DNA from: a virus
Virus record (IMG/VR): IMGVR_UViG_3300030331_000790
Coordinates: 1 to 31,356 of that record
DNA: 31,356 nucleotides
Strand: one strand, 5' to 3'
Shown here piece by piece: positions 6,365 through 10,788 of this stretch; position 1 is the first letter of the stretch, and the number at the start of each line of letters is the position of its first letter. The notes under the pieces are model-generated. The model had not been told where the DNA came from and searched no databases. It was given only the letters and a program-made list of their open reading frames with translations. A program made the position numbers and the translations under genes.

Positions 6365-6539
6365 AATACTCTATCCTTGGTCTTTGCAATGGTAGTTTCT
6401 CTAAATAAAATTCTTCATACTTATATGTCTTATGACACTTGTATCCCTCGCCATAGATTTTATCTGACCACATCTGGCAAGCTTCTTCAGTATCAAAATG
6501 AACAACAGTAAGTAAACTATATAATATTATTTTATTCAT
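6339..6539 (-). CDS. Hypothetical protein, 66 aa
   Basis: It starts at the ATG at 6539, overlapping the stop of the previous gene (AATGAATAA). Residues 1-13 (MNKIILYSLLTVV) are hydrophobic but too short for a clear membrane helix. The middle (HFDTEEACQMWSDKIYGEGYKC) suggests a small alpha/beta fold with two Cys. The C-terminus is Tyr- and Arg-rich. I recognise no family. It lies downstream of the two replication-like genes in the same overlapping series. Confidence 0.55.
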   Translation of the reverse strand: MNKIILYSLLTVVHFDTEEACQMWSDKIYGEGYKCHKTYKYEEFYLEKLPLQRPRIEYYGYKKVQP

Positions 6540-7137
6540 TGAAAGCTACCATATTTAATTTATCTAAAAATAAATTTCTATTGTAAACTCTATGTTTTAA
6601 TCTTTGATAAAATGCTGACCAACTTGGAAACCATTCTTCTTCTTGCGATATTTCTTTGATAACAAAGATTGTAATATCAGCTGGTACATCTTCAAGATTT
6701 TGTGCAAGTGCTTTGATACGTACTGTCATATCTTCAACACCACCTTTTGTTTGAACAACACTTGCAAGCCACGTAAGTCTTTGAATTATTTCAGCTTTTG
6801 GTAATGGCACCAATGTTTTTAATACTTCTGTTTTTGCTCGAGCAAGTATTTCTTTTGACTCAACATCAAGTTCTAACCTGGCAATACTTGGATCAGAAAC
6901 TCTACGTCTCAGTTTCTTTATCATTGGAAAATTCTGCAATGAGTCCAGCATATAAGCCATTGACTGATCCGTTAGAATTGGATGTTCGACTTGCTTTAAA
7001 CTTGTTAATGCTTGTGATTTTTGCTGATCGTTCAGCTTCTCTGGCACACCAGTTATGGTATCCCCTTTCCCAGTCTTTGTATTTCGTTGGGTCTGTGCCA
7101 AGATAGTAGTTGATAAACTTATATGTTTCATTGTCAT
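6532..7137 (-). CDS. Replication-associated hypothetical protein, partner of the initiator
   Basis: The ATG at 7137 follows leader AAAGGGGATACTCAATC and gives 201 residues; an upstream ATG at 7179 lacks a comparable site. The C-terminal half (ALAQNLEDVPADITIFVIKEI, then EEEWFPSWSAFYQRLKHRV) has a DxPADI...WFPxxxxF pattern I associate with phage proteins encoded just after helix-turn-helix initiators. By analogy with lambda O/P it might help load host helicase, but I see no ATPase motif and the analogy is weak. Its first 236 bases overlap the initiator gene in another frame. If that overlap is not coding, the ATG at 6960 is an alternative start, with a poorer ribosome-binding site. Confidence 0.68.
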   Translation of the reverse strand: MTMKHISLSTTILAQTQRNTKTGKGDTITGVPEKLNDQQKSQALTSLKQVEHPILTDQSMAYMLDSLQNFPMIKKLRRRVSDPSIARLELDVESKEILARAKTEVLKTLVPLPKAEIIQRLTWLASVVQTKGGVEDMTVRIKALAQNLEDVPADITIFVIKEISQEEEWFPSWSAFYQRLKHRVYNRNLFLDKLNMVAFNE

Positions 7138-7573
7138 GATTGAGTATCCCCTTTCCATGTTTGCGATCAATCTCTTCAATAGTTTTTTTCTTTGGTTTCC
7201 AATCTTCCTTTATAGAGTTATCTAGGTTACTTGATAGGTTAGGGTGCACCTCATGCACTACGTGGTGCATGTCATGCACTACGTGGTGCACCTCATGCAC
7301 TACCTCTTTATCATTTGGATACAAATAGTATGTATTTGATTTGAAACTATTTCCAGATTTTATTTTTAAATAACCTTTTTCGCTAAGCATTTGTATTCTG
7401 CTTTTTACAGTTCGTAGTGCAAAACCTGTTCTTTTTGCAATAGATGTATAGCTTGGATAACATTCACGTGTTTCATTGTTTGCATAATCTGCAAGACAAA
7501 GTAAAATAAATTTGCATATACCATCATCAATAGTATCATCACTCCATACTTTAGCCATTAAACTAAAACTCAT
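6902..7573 (-). CDS. Helix-turn-helix replication-initiator-like protein with embedded iterons
   Basis: This 223-residue protein has an N-terminal winged-helix region (about residues 10-80: DGICKFILLCLADYAN, CYPSYTSIAKRTGFALRTVKSRIQMLSEKGYL) of the kind in phage replication initiators (Helix_turn_helix_36-like). A His/Val-rich repeat follows (KEVVHEVHHVVHDMHHVVHEVHP; about residues 89-111), encoded by three 21-bp DNA repeats. The C-terminal part (YKDWERGYHNWCAREAERSA) is typical of such proteins. Repeats inside an initiator gene recall lambda O, whose iterons form the origin. The likely role is origin binding and recruitment of host replication proteins, since no polymerase or helicase gene is visible. 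The start overlaps the upstream stop (TAATG) after GGAGAGGTG. Confidence 0.8.
   Translation of the reverse strand: MSFSLMAKVWSDDTIDDGICKFILLCLADYANNETRECYPSYTSIAKRTGFALRTVKSRIQMLSEKGYLKIKSGNSFKSNTYYLYPNDKEVVHEVHHVVHDMHHVVHEVHPNLSSNLDNSIKEDWKPKKKTIEEIDRKHGKGILNHDNETYKFINYYLGTDPTKYKDWERGYHNWCAREAERSAKITSINKFKASRTSNSNGSVNGLYAGLIAEFSNDKETET
7138..7154 (-). promoter_or_regulatory. Shared early leader/RBS within the initiator gene
   Basis: The minus strand reads AAAGGGGATACTCAATC followed by ATG at 7137. It is the variant GATACTCA of the shared GATACACA leader, lies inside the upstream gene, and supports translation of the long overlapping downstream frame. Confidence 0.7.
7243..7305. repeat. Three tandem 21-bp iterons, candidate replication origin
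   Basis: Units lie at 7243-7263, 7264-7284 and 7285-7305, with plus-strand consensus GGTGCACCTCATGCACTACGT. The middle unit differs at two positions (ATG for ACC) and the last has CCT for CGT at its end. Each junction forms an imperfect palindrome ATGCACTACGTGGTGCAY. Unit length equals two helical turns, so binding sites would face one side of the DNA. A/T-rich DNA flanks both sides (7205-7240 and 7306-7380). Confidence 0.85.
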
Positions 7574-7866
7574 TAATCACCTCTCCATTCCCTATTCATA
7601 TTCATCTTTTTAATTTTAAAAAATCCATCATGCTGAGGATATCTTACATGAAAAAGCCTAGCATATAAAGCTATGAAATCATTAGATATTTTAAAATCTG
7701 TACCTTTGGTAACAATAGTTGTTTCCCATCTTATTCGATTCACTATTAACCAAGCAGAACATTTTTGATGACCAGCTGCAATAGCAACGAGTGAAAATTT
7801 TTCGAACAATTTCCAAACGTGTGGGTTATCTTTATGCCATTCCCACCATTTTTCTTTGAGTGTCAT
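7573..7866 (-). CDS. Conserved hypothetical phage protein, 97 aa
   Basis: The sequence (KEKWWEWHKDNPHVWKLFEKF, then AWLIVNRIRWETTI, DFKISNDFIALYARLF and PQHDGFFKIKK) matches, from memory, a protein family found in many phages and prophages of Proteobacteria with the core pattern IxxRIRWExxx...FKINNxxxxYYARLF...PxxxGFF. No function is known to me. It is predicted soluble and helical. It overlaps both neighbours (ATGA with the upstream gene, TAATG with the initiator gene), so it belongs to the replication operon, and AAGGAGA provides its ribosome-binding site. Confidence 0.75.
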   Translation of the reverse strand: MTLKEKWWEWHKDNPHVWKLFEKFSLVAIAAGHQKCSAWLIVNRIRWETTIVTKGTDFKISNDFIALYARLFHVRYPQHDGFFKIKKMNMNREWRGD

Positions 7867-8417
7867 AGGAATAAATCTCCTTGTGCTGGTGGTTCTCCAA
7901 GTTCACTAAGTATATATTCTTTTAGTTCGTTGGCTTTAATATACTGACTAGCATCTCTTCTAATTATATGACCAGAGCGATAGCCAGTGCTTGTTGTTGG
8001 TAATCGAATAGTATCTTCTGCGTAATAAAGACCATTCTTTTGTTTTACAAACTCTACTTTATTACCTCTGGCTTCATAAGAATATTCATGGTGATGTGAT
8101 CCACCATTCTTCTCTAAGCAATAACCAAAGTGATTAATCTTTACATCAATCGTTATTCTATTCCATTCTATTTCAAATGTTTCTACGTTTGTATTCTCAA
8201 CAAATCCCCAGTAAGTTGAGTGTTTATTATGCCACCAATTATATTTACTAAATTTTTCATGAACAAATTTGTTGGCATCTTCTTCATAAGTTTCTTCACC
8301 TTTACGGTATTTACAATTACCTCCATCTTTTCCCCATATATATTCTGATATATAGAATCTTTTACCAGATTCATTGAGTACCTCAGCTATATAATCAAGT
8401 GGTATTATTGGTTTCAT
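7863..8417 (-). CDS. Hypothetical protein, 184 aa
   Basis: The ATG at 8417 follows leader AAGGGATACACAAA. The protein is rich in aromatic and charged residues (YISEYIWGKDGGNCKYRKGE; KYNWWHNKHSTYWGF; GGSHHHEYSYEARGNKVEF) and has no membrane helix. The His cluster might bind metal, but I cannot place the protein in a family. The C-terminus is helical (ASQYIKANELKEYILSELG) with a short acidic end. A DNA-modifying or host-takeover role is possible by location only. It overlaps the nuclease gene upstream by 23 bases. Confidence 0.65.
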   Translation of the reverse strand: MKPIIPLDYIAEVLNESGKRFYISEYIWGKDGGNCKYRKGEETYEEDANKFVHEKFSKYNWWHNKHSTYWGFVENTNVETFEIEWNRITIDVKINHFGYCLEKNGGSHHHEYSYEARGNKVEFVKQKNGLYYAEDTIRLPTTSTGYRSGHIIRRDASQYIKANELKEYILSELGEPPAQGDLFL

Positions 8418-8736
8418 TTTGTGTATCCCTTATTATTTCTTCAAAAGTTTTTGCTGACATAATTACTACTACTTGTGGTTCTCCAGTCTTTCTTTTGTAA
8501 AAGGCTATGTCACGCTTATCTAGTACCTTGAACGGACTTGGAAATTTATCGGTGGTTCGATACTTTACCTCGGCAATATAATTTTTGTTCCTTGGGGACA
8601 AAATTATATCACCTCGGTACTCACCACCTAAACTGCCAGATAGGGGTTGACGTTTAGCTTTTATGCCAAGCTTTATCAACCAGTCTACAAACCATTTCTC
8701 ATGGTATGTTCCTTTTCTTTTATTTTTATGAGTCAT
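8395..8736 (-). CDS. PD-(D/E)XK nuclease, Holliday-junction-resolvase-like
   Basis: The 113-residue protein begins with a basic patch (MTHKNKRKGTYHEKWFVDWL) containing the early Glu (E13), followed by KRQPLSGSLGGEYRGDIILS with the Asp of GD, and YIAEVKYR with the ExK pair. This E...GD...EVK order fits small Hjc-like resolvases and related PD-(D/E)XK nucleases. It could resolve recombination or replication branches before packaging, acting with the exonuclease and annealase encoded nearby. An endonuclease acting on host DNA is an alternative. The start lies within the end of the XRE gene, with a weak ribosome-binding site. Confidence 0.78.
   Translation of the reverse strand: MTHKNKRKGTYHEKWFVDWLIKLGIKAKRQPLSGSLGGEYRGDIILSPRNKNYIAEVKYRTTDKFPSPFKVLDKRDIAFYKRKTGEPQVVVIMSAKTFEEIIRDTQNETNNTT
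8418..8431 (-). promoter_or_regulatory. Shared early leader/RBS before the 184-aa gene
   Basis: The minus strand reads AAGGGATACACAAA then ATG at 8417, matching the other early leaders. Confidence 0.78.
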
Positions 8737-8956
8737 CTGGTTTTGGATATGGTTCTGTTATCAATCTAATATCAAGTGAATCACACCAAGCTAGTAGATT
8801 ATATATACTTGGAGTTCTATATCCATGCTCCCATTTACTAAGTGTTGACTCTGATATTCCTATCTTGTGTGCAAGATCAGCTTGAGTTACACCATGATAT
8901 ATTCTCTCATGGTGTAACAGTTTTACGATAGCTCTGTAATCGTTCCAAGGCTTCAT
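8726..8956 (-). CDS. XRE-family (Cro/CI-like) transcriptional regulator
   Basis: The ATG at 8956 overlaps the previous stop (ATGA) and gives 76 residues. Residues about 21-61 form a classic XRE helix-turn-helix (GVTQADLAHKIGISESTLSKWEHGYRTPSIYNLLAWCDSLDI), with recognition helix SESTLSKWEHG. There is no protease or effector domain, so it resembles small Cro-type repressors. A palindrome overlapping the -10 box of the promoter at 10031-10058 is a plausible target, which would make the operon self-regulating. Its presence does not by itself show lysogeny; no integrase is seen in the window. Confidence 0.88.
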   Translation of the reverse strand: MKPWNDYRAIVKLLHHERIYHGVTQADLAHKIGISESTLSKWEHGYRTPSIYNLLAWCDSLDIRLITEPYPKPDDS

Positions 8957-9177
8957 CAATACAAACCTAGTTTTTGTTTGATGTGTGATTCATTGAATGA
9001 TTCATGATGATCTTCTGTACCTGGTATAAATTCAATCTCCTCACCATCTTTATTTTTAGCCCACCATACATCAGGATCATATTCATCTTGGTCCAATACC
9101 CAAGCTTGACCTCTTGTATGTATCATATCACCAGTTGAATAGTGACGTAGTTCTCCACAAATATTATAACTTCTCAT
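8956..9177 (-). CDS. Hypothetical protein, 73 aa
   Basis: The ATG at 9177 (MRSYNICGELRHYSTGDMIH) lies after GGAGA and overlaps the previous stop as ATGA. A longer frame from 9195 is open but lacks that signal. The small acidic protein (WWAKNKDGEEIEFIPGTEDHH) has an alternating hydrophobic pattern suggesting a beta-barrel-like fold that I cannot name. No membrane segment or catalytic motif is visible. Its position between the DUF2958-like and XRE genes places it in the early regulatory set. Confidence 0.6.
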   Translation of the reverse strand: MRSYNICGELRHYSTGDMIHTRGQAWVLDQDEYDPDVWWAKNKDGEEIEFIPGTEDHHESFNESHIKQKLGLY

Positions 9178-9461
9178 TGTATATCTCCACTCCAATATAA
9201 ATCTCGTTCAATCTTACCACCAAAAGGTAACACCGTAGATTTTAACTCGTTCAAATCTACATAGCCTAGCTCAGTTTCATAACCTAAATTGCAATAACCA
9301 AATGCAATGTCATTGTCATCTAGTTCTGATAGATACCAAGTACCTACACCATACGGATTGAATAGTTTTACAATCGGTGCAAATGTTTTCTCGCCATCTG
9401 CGTTAGCTTTATGGTTAGCACGCAGTTGGCTTTCTATTTTTTTTGTTAATAGTTGCATCAT
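9174..9461 (-). CDS. DUF2958-family protein
   Basis: The 95-residue sequence contains PIVKLFNPYGVGTWYLSELD, then DIAFGYCNLGYETELGYVDLNEL and KIERDLYW, the conserved pattern of DUF2958, a small family common on plasmids, integrative elements and phages of Proteobacteria. Its biochemical role is not known to me. The start has two adjacent ATG codons (9461 and 9458) after AGGAGAAT; the first is used here. It is shorter than many members, which carry extra N-terminal residues. Its stop overlaps the next gene as ATGA. Confidence 0.82.
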   Translation of the reverse strand: MMQLLTKKIESQLRANHKANADGEKTFAPIVKLFNPYGVGTWYLSELDDNDIAFGYCNLGYETELGYVDLNELKSTVLPFGGKIERDLYWSGDIQ

Positions 9462-9467
9462 ATTCTC

Positions 9468-9548
9468 CTATGAAATAAAAATTATAAACGAAACGAATGC
9501 AATGACAGCGACAGCTGCCATTGCTTCAGTGATGTAATACCTAATCAT
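9468..9548 (-). CDS. 26-aa membrane peptide
   Basis: A short frame whose ATG (9548) overlaps the stop of the preceding gene as ATGA, matching the coupling used throughout this operon. The peptide starts MIRYYITEAMAAVAVIAFVS and ends FIIFIS, one continuous transmembrane helix with a basic N-terminus. It ends seven bases before the DUF2958 start. Without it there would be an 83-base hole in an otherwise tightly packed operon. Real translation is plausible but unproven. Confidence 0.42.
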   Translation of the reverse strand: MIRYYITEAMAAVAVIAFVSFIIFIS

Positions 9549-9760
9549 GGATAGTCAGCCCAGTATTCATTCCAGTGTTCTTCAACAACTTCTTGAATGA
9601 TACCTTTTTCAAACTCAGTATTACGATTGAGTTTCTTTGCTACCCAGTTGGTAGCTTCACTTACATTTTGAAATGATCCAAACTCTTGATGATACTCAAC
9701 ACATAGTCCATTGAGATCAGATTCAATTTCTGGTATTAAATTATTATTTACATAGCTCAT
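9545..9760 (-). CDS. Hypothetical protein, 71 aa
   Basis: This small acidic helical protein (MSYVNNNLIPEIESDLNGLC; VSEATNWVAKKLNRNTEFEK; VVEEHWNEYWADYP) starts with TAATG overlap after GGAGAATG. No family is recognised and there is no membrane segment. As second gene of the leftward early operon it is expressed at once after infection, where many phages place small host-interaction proteins. That role is guessed from position alone. Confidence 0.6.
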   Translation of the reverse strand: MSYVNNNLIPEIESDLNGLCVEYHQEFGSFQNVSEATNWVAKKLNRNTEFEKGIIQEVVEEHWNEYWADYP

Positions 9761-9996
9761 TACACATTCTCCATCTTTGTCATGTAATTTGCATACTCTT
9801 CTATAAGCTGATTGTGTTCTTCATTTACAGACCACATTTCAGAAAGGAACCATTCTTTATTGAAATCCCTATCCATACTTTCGAATTTATCTGCTACTAA
9901 TCCCACCATCTTTAATGGAATATCTGGACCTAAGTGTTTTATGAACCAGTTATAATGTGCTGGTTCAAACAATTTTTTTTGTTGTGGTATAGCCAT
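9760..9996 (-). CDS. Hypothetical protein, first gene of the early operon, 78 aa
   Basis: The ATG at 9996 follows the shared leader AAAGGGGATACACATT, and a sigma70-like promoter lies about 35 bases further upstream. The protein (QQKKLFEPAHYNWFIKHLGP, then FESMDRDFNKEWFLSEMW and a Glu/Asn-rich helix) is predicted soluble and mostly helical. I recognise no family; the first part might form a small helix-turn-helix-like bundle, but no DNA-binding motif is clear. Being first, it is probably among the earliest and most expressed products. Confidence 0.65.
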   Translation of the reverse strand: MAIPQQKKLFEPAHYNWFIKHLGPDIPLKMVGLVADKFESMDRDFNKEWFLSEMWSVNEEHNQLIEEYANYMTKMENV

Positions 9997-10013
9997 AATG
10001 TGTATCCCCTTTC
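9997..10013 (-). promoter_or_regulatory. Shared early leader/RBS before the first early gene
   Basis: The minus strand reads GAAAGGGGATACACATT then ATG at 9996. It is the strongest Shine-Dalgarno of the shared leaders. Confidence 0.8.
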
Positions 10014-10030
10014 ATTTGCTATAATTACCA

Positions 10031-10058
10031 ATAGTATCATACTAGGACATAGTGTCAA
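10031..10058 (-). promoter_or_regulatory. Sigma70-like early promoter with overlapping palindrome
   Basis: On the minus strand TTGACA (10058-10053, perfect) is followed after 16 bases by TACTAT (10036-10031, four of six). The perfect 13-base palindrome TAGTATCATACTA (10032-10044) covers the -10 box and part of the spacer, where a repressor would block polymerase. The small XRE protein encoded in the same operon is the obvious candidate ligand. The transcript would serve genes from 9996 leftward. Confidence 0.68.
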
Positions 10059-10065
10059 GTTATAA

Positions 10066-10097
10066 AGAAACCTACAGGACAATTAAGCCCTGTAGGT
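10066..10097 (-). terminator. Hairpin terminator after the 118-aa gene
   Basis: Perfect 9-bp arms ACCTACAGG (10070-10078) and CCTGTAGGT (10089-10097) flank a 10-base loop. On the minus strand the stem is followed by TTTCTTTATAA, a moderate U-rich tail. It lies 11 bases after the stop of the gene ending at 10108, and the next promoter begins just beyond, so it separates the two minus-strand transcripts. Confidence 0.7.
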
Positions 10098-10107
10098 ATA
10101 GGCTAGA

Positions 10108-10464
10108 TTAACTAGCCTTTGCCATTGGTACGAATGGTTGGTATTTGAAAGGTCTACCATCACCAATCATACTATTCATTTCATTGTACTTTGCTTCAAA
10201 CGGTGCAACGTATGAACGAAGTGTAGCAATATCAGCTTCAATCTCATTGTAGATATCTTCCATCTTTTTGTAGTAAGGACTATCATCACCATTGATACCT
10301 GATTCAGTATCCATACTTGCTCTCAAGTCTGGTAACTTCTTACTCTCTGCGGTAGCAATTCTACCGTATACGGTATTACAAATACCTTTCAAGGTACTCA
10401 AACCTAATATACTGAAAGGTATACCAACTGTTGCGATTGTTGAATTGTTCTTTGTCTTTGTCAT
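10108..10464 (-). CDS. Hypothetical helical protein, 118 aa, separate transcript
   Basis: The ATG at 10464 follows AAAGGAG at an eight-base distance; a GTG nine bases earlier is less likely. The product has a Thr/Lys-rich N-terminus, a hydrophobic patch (GIPFSILGLSTLKGICNTVYG), a long helical stretch (YYKKMEDIYNEIEADIATLRSYVAPFEAKYNEM) and ends PFKYQPFVPMAKAS. I recognise no family. It has its own terminator and lies nearest the divergent centre, unlike the overlapping genes to its left. Strong ribosome-binding site and isolation suggest an abundant early product. Confidence 0.68.
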   Translation of the reverse strand: MTKTKNNSTIATVGIPFSILGLSTLKGICNTVYGRIATAESKKLPDLRASMDTESGINGDDSPYYKKMEDIYNEIEADIATLRSYVAPFEAKYNEMNSMIGDGRPFKYQPFVPMAKAS

Positions 10465-10512
10465 TGTATTCACTCCTTTGTTAATTGAATGAGATCACCT
10501 CGCTAAATCTGG

Positions 10513-10547
10513 AAGCTATGTCAAACCTACGCGATTTGACATAGCTT
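10513..10547. repeat. 13-bp perfect hairpin
   Basis: AAGCTATGTCAAA (10513-10525) and TTTGACATAGCTT (10535-10547) pair perfectly around a nine-base loop (CCTACGCGA). It contains outward-facing TTGACA on both strands, without good -10 boxes. It could be a protein-binding site or a cruciform in the packaging region. Confidence 0.85.
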
Positions 10548-10705
10548 GGGCGTTCGGCTTGCCCGAATCCCCCGAAGCCAGATTTTGCTAGGTTAGCGCA
10601 GTCCATTCACAAGGAGGGGATACATACAGACAAAGCGAAGAACAACCGAGACAATCTCAACAGTTGGGATGCCTTTTGGGTGGGATGGTGGGGTCAATAA
10701 TAAGT

Positions 10706-10729
10706 GTGTGTGATGCGCGCATCACGCAC
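10706..10729. repeat. 24-bp near-perfect palindrome, possible terminase site
   Basis: The core TGATGCGCGCATCA (10711-10724) is a perfect 14-base palindrome. Including GTGTG on the left and CGCAC on the right, all but one pair match. A GC-rich rotationally symmetric site of this size, 60 bases before the small-terminase gene, is what a staggered terminase cut or dimer-binding site could look like. Confidence 0.8.
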
Positions 10730-10788
10730 TCAGTTTCGGTGAAGCTATCCCCATTTCGCTATTGACATGGTCGATTAGATAGAGTTTC

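Larger units (their letters stand above)
10465..10788. other. Gene-free structured region, candidate packaging (cos/pac) site
   Basis: This gap of about 320 bases has clearly higher G+C than its surroundings and holds no convincing gene. It contains an outer pair AAATCTGG/CCAGATTT (10505-10512 and 10578-10585) enclosing a 13-bp hairpin (10513-10547) and a smaller GGGC/GCCC hairpin; an AAGGAGGGGATACATA string (10611-10626); a G-quadruplex-like stretch (10666-10693); and a 24-base near-palindrome (10706-10729). It lies immediately before the small-terminase gene, where cos or pac sites usually sit, and between divergent transcription units. A TTGACA occurs at 10762-10767 but no good -10 box follows, so I do not call a late promoter. 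Confidence 0.5.

Noticed and set aside
7243-7305. The three 21-bp repeats as a CRISPR array
   Set aside because: Units are contiguous without unique spacers and lie inside a coding frame.
10519-10541. Divergent TTGACA boxes in the 13-bp hairpin as a promoter pair
   Set aside because: No acceptable -10 box lies 16-18 bases away on either strand.
10501-10600. A tRNA-like fold with a GTTCG...CGAATCCCCC string and CCA-like end
   Set aside because: The stems do not form a cloverleaf: there is no proper anticodon arm or D-arm and the T-arm is interrupted. I treat it as a hairpin-rich DNA/RNA region.
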